From Egibacteraceae bacterium (GTDB taxonomy: Bacteria > Actinomycetota > Nitriliruptoria > Euzebyales > Egibacteraceae), in assembly GCA_030447925.1 (NCBI GenBank), contig JAUJNX010000001.1:148037-212036 (forward strand): a stretch of DNA of 64,000 nt. The letters are read 5' to 3'. How positions within the stretch are numbered: position 1 is the first letter of the stretch; each line of letters starts with the position of its first letter. Below the pieces are notes generated by a model. The model had not been told where the DNA came from. It was given only the letters and a program-made list of their open reading frames with translations, and made no database searches. Made by a program: the position numbers and the translations under genes. This document shows positions 47,222 through 56,828 of the stretch, in pieces.

Positions 47222-49899
47222 AGCCCTGGCGGCGGGGTGCCGCGGGCCATGTTGGCGAAGCGGCTGTGGTGGCCGAGGAACGACAGGCGCACCGTGGACA
47301 GCGGCCCGTTGCGGTGCTTGGCCACGATCAGCTCCGCCTCGCCCCGCGCGGCGGTGTCCTCGTTGTAGACCTCGTCCCGATAGATGAAACAGACGATGTC
47401 GGCATCCTGCTCGATGCTGTTCTCGACCACGATGCCGTTGGCGATGAAGTTGTGGGTGTCCGCCACCGTCGCGTCGTACACGGGCTGCTCGCCCAGCGGC
47501 TCGATCGCCTGGACGGTGTCCCAGAGCAGGTCCGACGCGGCGAGCCGCGCGAGATGATCGTCCTCGAGCACCGCCGCCACCCTGGCCAGCCGTTCCCGTG
47601 AGGGTGCGCGCCGGTAGAAGGATGTTCCGCTGTACCGAACGCCGAGCGCGGCGGCGAACCGGCGCTCGGAGAGCCCGACGCGCTGGCGCTGCTCGCGGAC
47701 GTCCTGCCAGACGTCCACGGGGAGCGTGTCGACGTTCGCGTTGACCCCCACGGTGGACAGGAAGGCGAGGAGTTCCGCGGCAGCTTCACCTCGCCGCCCG
47801 TGCACGCCCACATGCCGTAGGAACCGCTGCTGGTTCGCGGCCCCGTACACCCACAGTTGGTAGCCGTCGTCGTATCCCTCCTTGGTCACCACGCGCAGCC
47901 TGCTGTGGATGCCGAACCGGAGGAGGAGCAGCCTGACGCCCTCGGCGAGGCGCCGGCTCTTGGAGGCGTAGTAGCAGGTGACCAGCCGCCCGTACCGGGA
48001 CAGGTGGCCGTCCGTCGCCCACAGGTGCCGGAGGAACAGCGCCACCTGCGCGTCAGGCAACCCGAAGACAGGCGCCGGTACGAACTTGTCCCCGCTGCGC
48101 GTGCCGTACAGCTCGAAGCCGTCGAGCCACTCGGCGATCGGGTTGCGGCGGCCATGCGTCAGACGGTGGGGCGACGGCAAGTACGTGTGCCACCAGTTCC
48201 CCTGCGCCACCCGGCGCGGGGCGACCCCGAAGTGACGCGCGGCCTCCTCGACCGCGTCGAGGTTGGCGGGGTCGTTGCTGGTGTAGTGCAGCGGCTGGCG
48301 CGGCGCCATGCAGCCGTCGCCGAGCATGTGTGCGAGGAGCACGACTTCGTGGTCCGGCATCGGCTTGGCCTGATCGGGCGGTGGCACCATCCTCGGCGTT
48401 GCGATGCGGACACCGGGCTGCAGCTCGTCCAAGCGCCGCCAGCCCTCATAGGCGAGGAAGGGATGGTTGGCGCTGGCCGTGACCGTCGCGCCCGAGGTCA
48501 GGCGGAGGCGGAACACGGGCTTGGTCCCCGTCGAGAAGGCGTGCGTCATCGTGCCGCGAACCAGCCGGAAGTCGCGGTCCACGGTCCAGACCGGTACGTC
48601 CCGCTCGCCGCTCGCCGCCAGCGAGCCGATGGTCACCTCCGCACCGGTGTCCGCCCGCAGCACGCGGGCGTCGGCGGTCAGGCACCCGCTCTCGCGGAGG
48701 TCGGCGAGCTGGGGGCGGCGGTCGGTGCGGTCCTCGGGCTTGCGGGACAGCTGGGACAGGGCGATGACGGGGACCTCGAGCTCCTTGGCCAGGATCTTCA
48801 GGCCGCGGCTCAGCTCGGACACCTCCTGGACGCGGTTCTCCACCCGCCGGTGGGACTGCATCAGCTGGAGGTAGTCCACGATCACCAGGTCCAGGCCATG
48901 CTGCTGCTTGAGCCGCCTGCACTTGGACCGGATCTCCATGAGGTTGATCGCGGAGTTGTCGTCCAGGAACAGCGGCGCCTCCGCCACCTTCCCCACAGCC
49001 TGGGACAGCTTGGGCCAGTCGGCGTCCTGCAGCCCCCCGGTGCGCAGGCGCTTGCTGTCGATCCGCGCCTCGGCCGACAGCACGCGCTGGACGAGCTCCG
49101 CGGTGCTCATCTCCAGCGAGAACAGCATGACGGGCCGGCGCAGGTCAACCGCGACGTGGGTCGCGATGTTGGTCACCAACGTCGACTTGCCCATGGCCGG
49201 CCTGGCGGCCAGGATCACGAGGTTGCCGGGCTGCAGGCCCGCGGTCAGCTCGTCGAGGTCGGCGAAGCCGGTGGCCAGGCCCGTGAGGGACGAGGAGTTC
49301 TCGTGCAGCTTCTCGATCAGCTCGAAGCCCTCGCGCACCAGCTCCTTCATGGTGCGGAACTCCCCGACGCTGCCGCGCTGGGCGACCGAGAAGACGGTGG
49401 ACTCCGCCGTGTCGACGGCCTCGGGCACGCCGATGGTCTGGTCGTAGCCCAGCTTGGTGATCGACGTGCCCGCGTCGATCAGGCGCCGGCGCTGCGACTG
49501 GTCGGCGACGATGCGCGCGTAGTACAGCGCGTTGGCCGCGTTGGGGACGCGCTCGACGAGGTCGATGATGCCGATCTGCCCGCCGACGTCGTCGAGCTGC
49601 CCGCGCGCCCCCAGGGCATCGCCCAGGGTGATCGCGTCGACCGGCTCGCCGCGGTCGTACAGGTCGCGGATCGCCTCGAACATCGTGCGGTGGGCACCGC
49701 GGTAGAAGTCGTCGGGCCCGACCAGCTCGCTGACCTCGGCGATTGCGTCCTTGGACAGCAGCATGCCGCCCAGGACGCTGACCTCGGCGTCCAGGTTGTG
49801 GGGCGGGGTGCGGTCGTAGGACCCGGCCGACCCGGAGGTCGGCAAGGCCCTGACGTTGTCGGCGGGGGAAGCGCCGGAGGGACGTGGCACGTCGGCCAT
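47218..49899 (-). CDS. dnaB: Replicative DNA helicase DnaB with an in-frame intein
   Basis: 893 aa, about twice the usual 450-470. Residues 1-405 and 828-893 form a complete DnaB: N-terminal primase-binding domain (PPHNLDAEVSVLGGMLLSKD), Walker A AARPAMGKSTL, Walker B VIVDYLQLM, and the end EAELIVAKHRNGPLSTVRL. Residues 406-827 are an intein inserted in DLRESG/SIEQDAD, the helicase's late active-site loop. The helicase unwinds DNA at the fork and works only after splicing. Last gene of rpsF-ssb-rpsR-rplI-dnaB. AGGAG before ATG. Confidence 0.95.
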   Translation of the reverse strand: MADVPRPSGASPADNVRALPTSGSAGSYDRTPPHNLDAEVSVLGGMLLSKDAIAEVSELVGPDDFYRGAHRTMFEAIRDLYDRGEPVDAITLGDALGARGQLDDVGGQIGIIDLVERVPNAANALYYARIVADQSQRRRLIDAGTSITKLGYDQTIGVPEAVDTAESTVFSVAQRGSVGEFRTMKELVREGFELIEKLHENSSSLTGLATGFADLDELTAGLQPGNLVILAARPAMGKSTLVTNIATHVAVDLRRPVMLFSLEMSTAELVQRVLSAEARIDSKRLRTGGLQDADWPKLSQAVGKVAEAPLFLDDNSAINLMEIRSKCRRLKQQHGLDLVIVDYLQLMQSHRRVENRVQEVSELSRGLKILAKELEVPVIALSQLSRKPEDRTDRRPQLADLRESGCLTADARVLRADTGAEVTIGSLAASGERDVPVWTVDRDFRLVRGTMTHAFSTGTKPVFRLRLTSGATVTASANHPFLAYEGWRRLDELQPGVRIATPRMVPPPDQAKPMPDHEVVLLAHMLGDGCMAPRQPLHYTSNDPANLDAVEEAARHFGVAPRRVAQGNWWHTYLPSPHRLTHGRRNPIAEWLDGFELYGTRSGDKFVPAPVFGLPDAQVALFLRHLWATDGHLSRYGRLVTCYYASKSRRLAEGVRLLLLRFGIHSRLRVVTKEGYDDGYQLWVYGAANQQRFLRHVGVHGRRGEAAAELLAFLSTVGVNANVDTLPVDVWQDVREQRQRVGLSERRFAAALGVRYSGTSFYRRAPSRERLARVAAVLEDDHLARLAASDLLWDTVQAIEPLGEQPVYDATVADTHNFIANGIVVENSIEQDADIVCFIYRDEVYNEDTAARGEAELIVAKHRNGPLSTVRLSFLGHHSRFANMARGTPPPGL
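47419..48684 (-). other. DnaB intein (422 aa) with LAGLIDADG endonuclease
   Basis: Begins with Cys1 (CLTADARVL) after RESG and ends VADTHNFIANGIVVEN before Ser+1. Block B carries TASANHPFL (the T-H residues of splicing). The endonuclease has two LAGLIDADG-type helices, VLLAHMLGDGCM and ALFLRHLWATDGHLS, so it may still home. The penultimate residue is Glu where most inteins have His; a few inteins lack it and still splice. The reading frame is intact throughout. Confidence 0.93.
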
Positions 49900-49911
49900 C
49901 GCGGCTCCTGA

Positions 49912-50361
49912 CTAACCCCCGGGAACGACCTCCACGCGCAGCGTCGCGGACAGCTCGGGGTGGATGCGGACGTCCACGGGGTGGACGCCCAGGGTCTTCA
50001 GCGGCCGCTCCATGGGGATGCGGCGCCGGTCGATGCGGATGCCCAGCTGGTCGCGCAGGCCCTCCACGATCGCGCTGTTGCCGACCGACCCGTAGAGGGT
50101 CCCGTCCTCGCCCGCCTTGGCGGTGACGCGGACGGGCACGGCCTCCAGCGTGGCCTTGAGCTCGCGCGCGTCGGCCAGCGTGCGCGCCTCGCGCTTCAAC
50201 CGGGACTGGCGCAGCGCCTCGGCGTCCTTGGCCGCCCCGCCCGTGGCCCGCATGGCCAAGTTGCGGGGCACCAGGAAGTTGTTGGCGTAGCCGTCGGCCA
50301 CGTCGACGATGTCGCCGGCGGCGCCCAGCTTGTCGACGTCGTTCTTCAGGATCACGCGCAC
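49912..50361 (-). CDS. rplI: Ribosomal protein bL9
   Basis: 149 aa with the N-terminal signature MRVILKNDVDKLGAAGDIVD and NNFLVPRNLAMRAT, a long central helix and a C-terminal RNA-binding domain. GTG start with AGGAG upstream. Sits between rpsR and dnaB as in most actinobacteria. Confidence 0.97.
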   Translation of the reverse strand: MRVILKNDVDKLGAAGDIVDVADGYANNFLVPRNLAMRATGGAAKDAEALRQSRLKREARTLADARELKATLEAVPVRVTAKAGEDGTLYGSVGNSAIVEGLRDQLGIRIDRRRIPMERPLKTLGVHPVDVRIHPELSATLRVEVVPGG

Positions 50362-50371
50362 GGGAGCGCTC

Positions 50372-50608
50372 CTAGCGGGTGCTGTAGGGCAGCAGCGCCA
50401 TCTCGCGGGCGTTCTTGATCGCCTCCGAGAGGAGTCGCTGGTACTGCGGCGAGGTACCGGTCACGCGGGCCGAACGGATCTTGCCGCGGTCGCTGATGAA
50501 GCGGCGCAGCAGGGCCACGTCCTTGTAGTCGATGTACTCGACCTTGTTGGCCGCGAAGAAGTCTTCCTTGCGCTTCGGCTTGCGGTCGCGATCACGGTCG
50601 CGGGGCAT
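50372..50608 (-). CDS. rpsR: Ribosomal protein bS18
   Basis: 78 aa. Basic start, then [20 protein letters not shown] and [11 protein letters not shown], the conserved S18 core. AGGAGG before ATG. It has no zinc-binding Cys residues, so it is the Zn-independent form. Confidence 0.97.
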   Translation of the reverse strand: MPRDRDRDRKPKRKEDFFAANKVEYIDYKDVALLRRFISDRGKIRSARVTGTSPQYQRLLSEAIKNAREMALLPYSTR

Positions 50609-50641
50609 CAGGGCCTCCTGGGGAGAGCGGGGGTGAGAGCG

Positions 50642-51106
50642 TCAGAAGGGGACGTCGTCGGTCGCGGGTGCGGGCGCCGCGGGCGCGGGGACGCCGTTGC
50701 CGCCGCCCCAGTTGCCGCCGCCGTTGCTCCCGCCGCCGTCCCGGCGGCCGACCTTGGTGACCGCGGCGGTGGCCCACCGCAGCGACGGGCAGATCTCGTC
50801 CGCCTCGATCTCGGTCACCCAGCGGGTCTGGCCGTCCTTGTCCTGGTAGGACCGGCTGATCAGCCGGCCGGTGACGAGGACGCGGTTGCCGCGGTGCAGG
50901 GACTCCGCGACGTTCTCCGCGTGGTCGCGCCACACGTTGACGGTGAAGTACCCGTCGAGCTTGTCCTCCCAGTCGTTGGTCTGGGCATTGCGGATGCGCC
51001 GGTTGACGGCGACCCGGACGTTGGCGACCGCCACGCCGTTGGGCGTGAAGCGGAGCTCCGGGTCGTCGGTCAGGTTCCCGACGATGGTGATGACGTTGTC
51101 GGCCAT
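50642..51106 (-). CDS. ssb: Single-stranded DNA-binding protein
   Basis: 154 aa. OB fold (ITIVGNLTDDPELRFTPNGV ... WEDKLDGYFTVNVWRDHAEN), a Gly-rich linker and the acidic C-terminal tip TDDVPF that recruits repair partners. GGAGGGA before ATG 51106. Confidence 0.97.
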   Translation of the reverse strand: MADNVITIVGNLTDDPELRFTPNGVAVANVRVAVNRRIRNAQTNDWEDKLDGYFTVNVWRDHAENVAESLHRGNRVLVTGRLISRSYQDKDGQTRWVTEIEADEICPSLRWATAAVTKVGRRDGGGSNGGGNWGGGNGVPAPAAPAPATDDVPF

Positions 51107-51134
51107 GCTGCGATCCCTCCCTGGAACGTCGTCG

Positions 51135-51461
51135 TCACGGGGAAGCCGGGGTGGGCGTCGGCCGGCGCTTGACCCGCGCGGCGGGGCGCACGACCTTGTG
51201 GCGCACGATCTCGTCCGCGAGGCGCAGCTGGCGCTCGAGCTCCAGCAGACCGGGGCCGTCGGCGGTGAAGTCCACGACGGTGTAGTAGCCCTCGGTCATG
51301 TGGTCGATCTCGTAGGCGAACGCGCGCTTGCCCCAGTGGTCCACCCGCTGGACGTCGCCGCCGCGGTCCGCGATCACCTTGGTGAAGCGCTGGACGACCT
51401 GCTGGACCGCGGGCTCGTCGAGGGCCCCGCGCGTGATCATCATGAGCTCGTACGTGCGCAT
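51135..51461 (-). CDS. rpsF: Ribosomal protein bS6
   Basis: 108 aa from ATG 51461 (MRTYELMMITRG), the usual S6 start. The in-frame ATG at 51473 touches its purine-rich site and is less likely. YEIDHMTEGYYTVVDFTADG is typical. First gene of the operon; TAGGGT boxes near 51555 and 51584 on the minus strand are possible -10 elements. Confidence 0.95.
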   Translation of the reverse strand: MRTYELMMITRGALDEPAVQQVVQRFTKVIADRGGDVQRVDHWGKRAFAYEIDHMTEGYYTVVDFTADGPGLLELERQLRLADEIVRHKVVRPAARVKRRPTPTPASP

Positions 51462-51633
51462 CAGCGATGCCATCCTCTGGTCTTGGCGGCTCCCGCGGCC
51501 ACGGTCGTGGGCGGGAGCAGGACGGGAAGGTCACCACAGCGGGTGACACGACCGACCCTACCACCTCCAGCTTCCTGACCAGGACCCTAGCGGGAGGGTG
51601 TGACAGGTCCGCGGGCGGCCTGTGGACGAATGA

Positions 51634-51663
51634 GAAGGGGAGGTCCCGAGAGACCTCCCCTTC
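51634..51663 (-). terminator. Hairpin terminator after the wall-anchored protein gene
   Basis: Perfect 12-bp stem (51634-51645 with 51652-51663) and a six-base loop, between the LAxTG gene and the rpsF promoter. Confidence 0.65.
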
Positions 51664-51725
51664 GCCGCGCTCTCCCCGGGTGACCGCGGCGCCCGGTCAG
51701 CCCGTCGCGCCGCCAGTCGCGACGG

Positions 51726-52567
51726 TCAGACCGTCCCGCCGCGACGCCGCTGCGTCACCCACAGGAGCGCGGATCCTCCCACCAGCGCCAGCGCCGCCAG
51801 GGCGACCAGCGGGCCGGTGGACAGACCGGTGGAGGCCAGCGCACCGCCGGTGCCGCCGCCCTGCGCGGCGACGACCGCGACGGGGGTGGCGCTGGCGGCC
51901 GGCGAGGCCGAGGGCGACGCCGCCGGGGTGGCGGTCGCGGCCGGCGACGCGGCCTCCGACGCCGTCGGCGACGGGGTGGCGGTCGCGGTGGGCGACGGGG
52001 TCGCGGTCGGCGACGCCGTGGAGGTCGGCGTCGGCGACGCCGTCGGCGAGGCCGACGGGCTGGGGGTGGCGGACGGCGACGGCGTCGGGGTCGGCGTGGC
52101 CGCCACGCAGGGGTGGGACCCGCCATTGTCGGCGTCCACCAGCGCGTGGCCGTAGGTCGGGGGAACCTGCACGTCGCCGACGGCGAAGTCGACCTGGAAG
52201 AAGCAGTCCGGGACCTCCACGAACAGCGTGTGCTCCATCCCCGGCTGCGCGTGCTCGATCACCTGGGAGTCGAACAGCTCCTGCAGCTCGACCTCGTCCT
52301 CGTCGTACTCCGCCTGGGGGCGGTGAAGGACGCGAGGGAGTAGGTGCAGGTCTCGTCGGTGGTGAAGTGGACCTCGACCTGCGCGCCGGCCACCACGTTG
52401 CCGCGGAGGTCGTCCACGCCGTCCTCGGCGTCACCGATGAAGTAGGTGGCCTGGACGTCGTCCCTGTCGCAGTCCCCGTCGTCGGCTGGGGGCGTGGCGC
52501 CCGCTGCGCCGATCGGCAGGGCCAGCACGGCCAGGAGGGTGAGGAAGGGCAGGGTGCGCGACCGCAT
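51726..52567 (-). CDS. Secreted wall-anchored protein with LAxTG sorting signal; needs one frameshift
   Basis: ATG 52567: Sec signal (ends GAAGA), a globular domain with Cys residues, then near the C-run at about 52315 one C seems missing. Restoring it continues QAEYDEDEVELQELFDSQ and VEVPDCFFQVDFAVGDVQV. A Thr/Pro/Ser/Ala stalk of about 90 residues follows. The end is LASTG, a hydrophobic helix and RRRGG: the LAxTG signal used by class E sortases of actinobacteria. No sortase gene is in the window. Ligand unknown. Confidence 0.78.
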
Positions 52568-52678
52568 GTTCGTGGTGCTCCTCGTCCGGCGGGCGGCCCG
52601 CTACCCGCCCGCAACCACGAGGGACCCTAGGGGGAACTATTTCTCCCCGGCCCGTAACACCCCGCCCGTTCGTGCACC

Positions 52679-53288
52679 TCAGGCGGGGGGCGCCTGCACC
52701 ACCTCGAGCTCGTCGCGGGGCTCCGGGTCGACCGCGGGCGGGACGTAGTCGCGCAGGGCGGCGACGGTGCCGTCGACGTCGGCGGTGACCGTCCACAGCG
52801 ACAGCAGCGACGGCGCGGCGAGCGACTCGACGACCATGCGCCGCAGCTGCTCGACCAGGGGTCCCAGTAGCCGTCGCTGTCCAGCACGACGACCGCGCGG
52901 TCGTGGTAGCCGAGCTGCTTGAGGTGAGGATCTCGACGAGCTCCTCCAGCGTCCCGATCCCGCCCGGCAGGACGACGAACGCGTCGCTGCGCGCGTCCAT
53001 CAGCGCCTTGCGCTCGCGCATCGTGTCGGTGCGGATCAGCTCGGTGACGCCCTCCAGCGCGACCTCGCGGGTGGCGAGGCGGTGGGGGATGATCCCGGTG
53101 ACGTGCGCCCCGCCGGCCAGCGCCGCCCGCGCGACCTCGCCCATCAACCCGATGTTGCCGCCGCCGTACACCAGCGACCAGCCGTTGGCGGCGATCGCGG
53201 CGCCCAGGTCGGCCGCCACGCGGCGGAACCGGGGCGCGACCCCCTCGCTGGACGCGCAGAAGACGCAGACCCGCAACTCGTCGGCCAT
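52679..53288 (-). CDS. LOG-family protein (lonely guy/TIGR00730 type); needs two frameshifts
   Basis: ATG 53288. RVCVFCASSEG, SLVYGGGNIGLMGEVARAAL and the signature PGGIGTLEELVEIL are read in one frame. Near 52922 one base seems missing; the next frame gives KQLGYHDRAVVVLDSDGYWD. At the C-run near 52860 another base is missing; the next frame gives VVESLAAPSLLSLWTVTADV to the stop at 52679. LOG proteins are nucleotide 5'-monophosphate phosphoribohydrolases, releasing free cytokinin-type bases. Both shifts are consistent with read errors. Confidence 0.8.
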
Positions 53289-53317
53289 CGGGAACCTCGG
53301 GGACTCGGCGGCCGCGG

Positions 53318-54136
53318 TCAGGCGGCCGGGGACAGGCGGCGCTCGGCGGCGCGCCGGGTCGGTGACGTCCGCACCGGCGCGGGCAGCAGGAGCACCGCGC
53401 TGCGGACCATGCGGCCCGCCAGCCCGGCGGGGAGGTCCGCGACCGGGTTGGCCGTCAGCGACAGCGGGGGCCCGTACAGCCCGCGGGCCCAGCGGGGGAG
53501 CAGGCCGAACGCGGTCGCCCCCAGGAACGTGCCGGCCGGGAGCAGCGGGGCCGGCACCGGCGGGACCAGCAGGAACCGCGCGACGCGGTGGGCCTCGGCC
53601 GTGGCCCGCAGCTCGGGCAGGACCTGGGCGAAGTAGTCGTCCAGCGCCGCGCGCGACGCGGGCACGGTCGCGGGGTCCAGGCCCACCAGCTCGGCGGACC
53701 GCACCTGCTCGGCCACGTAGGCGTCGGCGTCGCCGGGGCCCAGCCGGCCCCCGCAGCGCTCGTAGGCGGACAGGAAGCTGTCGACCTCGCTGCAGTGCAC
53801 CCAGCGCACCAGGTCGGGGTCGCCGACGCGGAACGGGCGCCCGGACTCCGGCTCGATGCCCGCCAGGCGGTCGTGGATCGCGCGGACCTGGTCCCCGGCC
53901 CGGCGGGCCTCCTCGGTGGTCCCGAAGGTGACCGTCGCCAGGTACTGGCCGGTGCGCGCGAGCCGCCCCCACGGGTCGCTGCGGTAGGCGGAGAACTGCG
54001 CCACCCCGGCCATCGCCAGCGGGTGCAGCGCCGACAGGAACAGCGACCGGACCCCGCCCAGGAACCCCGAGGGGTCCTCCGCGACCCGCCACGTCACGCT
54101 GCCGGGGCCGAACAGACCGGGATCAGGGGTGCTCAT
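53318..54136 (-). CDS. Oxygenase MpaB-family protein (DUF2236)
   Basis: 272 aa from ATG 54136, where GGGGAG stands upstream. Family blocks are HPLAMAGVAQFSAYRSDPWG, RTGQYLATVTFGT, HCSEVDSFLSAYERCGG and AHRVARFLLVPP. This group includes the latex-clearing and MpaB-type heme-containing oxygenases; conserved His residues are present. The substrate is unknown. Confidence 0.82.
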   Translation of the reverse strand: MSTPDPGLFGPGSVTWRVAEDPSGFLGGVRSLFLSALHPLAMAGVAQFSAYRSDPWGRLARTGQYLATVTFGTTEEARRAGDQVRAIHDRLAGIEPESGRPFRVGDPDLVRWVHCSEVDSFLSAYERCGGRLGPGDADAYVAEQVRSAELVGLDPATVPASRAALDDYFAQVLPELRATAEAHRVARFLLVPPVPAPLLPAGTFLGATAFGLLPRWARGLYGPPLSLTANPVADLPAGLAGRMVRSAVLLLPAPVRTSPTRRAAERRLSPAA

Positions 54137-54164
54137 GCTCCCCAGCATGCCCCAGGCGCGACGA

Positions 54165-54404
54165 TCAGGAGCCGGGGGGTGCGGGGGTGCTGTCGCCGTC
54201 GCCGGCGGGCTGGCGCCGCAACCAGTCCAGGACCTCGTCGCGGAAGTACCGGAAGGTCCGCCCGCCCGGCAGCTTGTGCGCGGGGAGCACGCCCTCCCGC
54301 GACAGCTTGCGCACGTAGTCGATGTTCAGCTGCAGCAACCGGGCGACCTGCTGCGCGTCGAGCACCGGGGGGTAGTCCTCCGGGCCGCCCGCTCCGTCGT
54401 CCAC
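54165..54404 (-). CDS. Excisionase/MerR-like helix-turn-helix protein
   Basis: 79 aa from GTG 54404, with GGAGGG seven bases upstream. A single winged HTH (VLDAQQVARLLQLNIDYVRK; LSREGVLPAHKLPGGRTFRY; FRDEVLDWLRR) of the HTH_17/BldC kind. It could be a small regulator or a recombination directionality factor; no integrase is nearby. Confidence 0.75.
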   Translation of the reverse strand: MDDGAGGPEDYPPVLDAQQVARLLQLNIDYVRKLSREGVLPAHKLPGGRTFRYFRDEVLDWLRRQPAGDGDSTPAPPGS

Positions 54405-54595
54405 CGCTGCCCTCCGTCGGCCCCCCGATGCGTCGGCAGCATCGTGCCCAGTTCCCCGGCTCCACCGGGGGGCCTGGCTGCTGGCGATGGTAACCGGGGG
54501 ACGCGGGGCACCGGCCGGGCAGGGGAGGCCCGGGGCTGTACGCCCGTCCAGAGAAGCGGGCGTTACGATCCGGCCCACCTGACGTAGGGAGGCGC

Positions 54596-55456
54596 ATGGC
54601 CGGGGTCGAGGGCAGGGTCGTCGTGGTCACCGGCGCCGGCGGCGGGGTGGGGCGGGAGCACGCGCTGCTGTTCGCCCGGCGCGGGGCGCGGGTGGTCGTC
54701 AACGACCTGGGCGTGGCGCGGGACGGGACCGGCGCCGACCGCGGCATGGCCGACGCGGTGGTGGAAGAGATCGCCGCGGCGGGTGGCGAGGCCGTCGCCA
54801 ACCACGACACCGTGGCCACCGCCGAGGGCGGCGCGGGCATCGTGCAGACCGCGCTGGACACCTACGGACGGGTCGACGTGGTGGTCAACAACGCGGGGAT
54901 CCTGCGCGACGTCACGTTCGCCAAGATGACCCAGGACCACTGGGACGCGGTGCGGTCGGTCCACCTGGACGGCGCCTACCACGTCACCCGGGCCGCCTGG
55001 CCCCACCTGCGCGCCCAGTCCCACGGCCGGGTGATCCTCACGACCTCCACCACGGGGCTGTACGGCAACTTCGGCCAGGCCAACTACGGCGCCGCCAAGC
55101 TGGGGCTCGTGGGCCTGATCAACACCCTGGCCCTGGAGGGCGCCAAGTACGGCATCACCGCGAACGCGATCTGCCCGATCGCGGCGACCCGGATGACCGA
55201 GGACGTGCTCCCGCAGGAGGCGCTGGCGGCCCTGGACCCCGCCTACATCGCCCCGGCGGTGGTGCACCTGGCCGGCGACGAGTGCACCGACACCGGCACC
55301 GTGGTCCTGGCCGGCGGCGGGACCTACGGCCGCGTGGCCGTGATCCGCGCCGCGGGCGCCGCCTTCGACGCGGTGCCGTCGGTCGACGACCTCGCCGCGC
55401 GCTGGGACGAGGTCACCGACCTGACCGACGGCACCCTGGAGCGCCCCGGCACCTAG
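54596..55456 (+). CDS. Short-chain dehydrogenase/reductase (multifunctional-enzyme type)
   Basis: 286 aa. Rossmann motif TGAGGGVGREHALLFARRGA, NNAG in VDVVVNNAGILRDVTFAKM, and catalytic Ser-Tyr-Lys in TTSTTGLYGNFGQANYGAAK. The ILRDxxFxKM block is typical of the 3-hydroxyacyl-CoA dehydrogenase part of peroxisomal-type multifunctional enzymes, so a role in fatty-acid or steroid oxidation is likely. AGGGAGG before ATG. Confidence 0.88.
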   Translation: MAGVEGRVVVVTGAGGGVGREHALLFARRGARVVVNDLGVARDGTGADRGMADAVVEEIAAAGGEAVANHDTVATAEGGAGIVQTALDTYGRVDVVVNNAGILRDVTFAKMTQDHWDAVRSVHLDGAYHVTRAAWPHLRAQSHGRVILTTSTTGLYGNFGQANYGAAKLGLVGLINTLALEGAKYGITANAICPIAATRMTEDVLPQEALAALDPAYIAPAVVHLAGDECTDTGTVVLAGGGTYGRVAVIRAAGAAFDAVPSVDDLAARWDEVTDLTDGTLERPGT

Positions 55457-55500
55457 CCGGCGACCGCGAGCCCCGCCGAGCGCGCCGGCAGCGAGGTCGG

Positions 55501-56674
55501 TCAGCCGCGGATCTCGGCGGCGGCGCGGGGACGGGGGACCTCCGCCAGGGTGACGGCGACGCGCAGGTCGGGCGCGGCGACCGAGGGGCCGGCGACCACC
55601 GTGCGGTCGCGGCCGCCGCCCTTGGCCTCGTACAGCGCGGCGTCGGCACGGGCGATCAGCTCGTCGGCCTCCTCGCGCCCGTCCCACTCCGCGAGCCCGG
55701 CGGAGCAGGTCTGGCCGCGCGGGGTCAGCCCGCGGACGCGGTCCAGCAGCAGGACCGCCTCGGCCGCACGGCAGCCGGGCAGCAGCAGGGCGAACTCCTC
55801 CCCGCCCCAGCGGGCGAGCAGGTCGGTCACCCGCAGCGCGCCGCGCCAGGCGGCCGCCGCCTCGCGCAGCACCACGTCGCCCGCGGGGTGCCCGTGGAGG
55901 TCGTTGTAGCGCTTGAAGTGGTCGAGGTCGAGCAGCGCCACGGTGAAGGGCTGGCCCTCGCGGCGGGCCCGCGCGCGCTCCGCGGCGAGGCGCTCGTCCC
56001 ACTCGCGGCGGTTGGGCAGGCCGGTCAGGACGTCGCGGCGCGCCTGCGCGCGCAGGGCGTGGAGGAGGTTCGCGCGCTCCAGGGCCACCGCGGCCTCGGC
56101 CGCCAGCACCTGCAGCGCCCCCGCGACCTGCTCGGGGAGCGGGACGCGGTCCCAGCCCCAGCCCACGGCGAGCACGCCGACCAGGCCGCCGGCGTCGTGG
56201 ACGGGGGTGAGGTGCAGCGTGCGGACGGGCCCCTCCAGGGGGACGAGACGGGCCCGCCCGCTCTCCAGCGCCGCGGCGATCGGCCCCCCGGGGCGGGCGG
56301 CGCCGGGCGGCAGGGCGGGGGTCGCGCCGGACGGCCCGACCGCGGCGGTGCAGACCAGGCCCCCGGCGGCGTCCCGCTCCACCAGCCAGGCGGCGTCGGC
56401 GCCCGCGACGCCGCGGGCGGGGGCGCCGACCTCGCCAGCGCGGGGCCGTGGCGCCCAGGACCCGCGGGGTGACCTCGGCCAGGCGTCGGAACAGCGCCCC
56501 GCGGTCGGCCGCGGCGGCGACCCGGTGCGACGGCGCCCGGCGGTGGCGCACCCAGCCCAGCAGCAGGCGCACCCCCAGCGCCAGGGCGAGCACCGCCGCC
56601 GCGGCCGCCCACAGCACCGCCAGCGGGAGGATCGCCGCCAGCAGCCTCTCGTCGAACGCACTCGCCAGCACCAT
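55501..56674 (-). CDS. GAF-GGDEF diguanylate cyclase; needs one frameshift
   Basis: From ATG 56674 a membrane segment (about 10-35; LAAILPLAVLWAAAAAVLAL) is followed near 56440 by a frame change. The next frame gives a GAF-like sensor (about 80-210) and a GGDEF domain with LTGLPNRREWDERL, DHFKRYNDLHGHPAGD and RWGGEEFALLLPG. The GGEEF form is active, so it should make c-di-GMP. The frame change is probably a base error. It faces the SDR gene. Confidence 0.83.
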
Positions 56675-56762
56675 TGCCGCGGTTCTCGGCACTCCGGGGG
56701 ATAACCTTAAGCTCACGATGCGTAGTATTCCACGCCGCGCACATCTGTCACACATCGACATG

Positions 56763-56798
56763 ACGAACGCCCGGCGGCCGAAGCCGCCGGGCGTTCGT
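56763..56798 (-). terminator. Strong hairpin terminator after the PRC-DUF2382 gene
   Basis: Perfect 16-bp stem (56763-56778 with 56783-56798) and a CGAA tetraloop, about 30 bases after the stop of the minus-strand gene. Confidence 0.75.
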
Positions 56799-56828
56799 GG
56801 TGGTGCGGTGCTGCGGTGGCGCCGTGGA

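Noticed and set aside
47419..48684. Possible insertion that inactivates dnaB
   Set aside because: The frame is intact, splice-junction residues Cys1, Asn and Ser+1 are present, and the flanks join to a normal DnaB; this is an intein.
54165..54404. Excisionase gene as evidence of a prophage
   Set aside because: No integrase, phage structural genes or attachment repeats are near; small HTH proteins of this kind are common chromosomal regulators.
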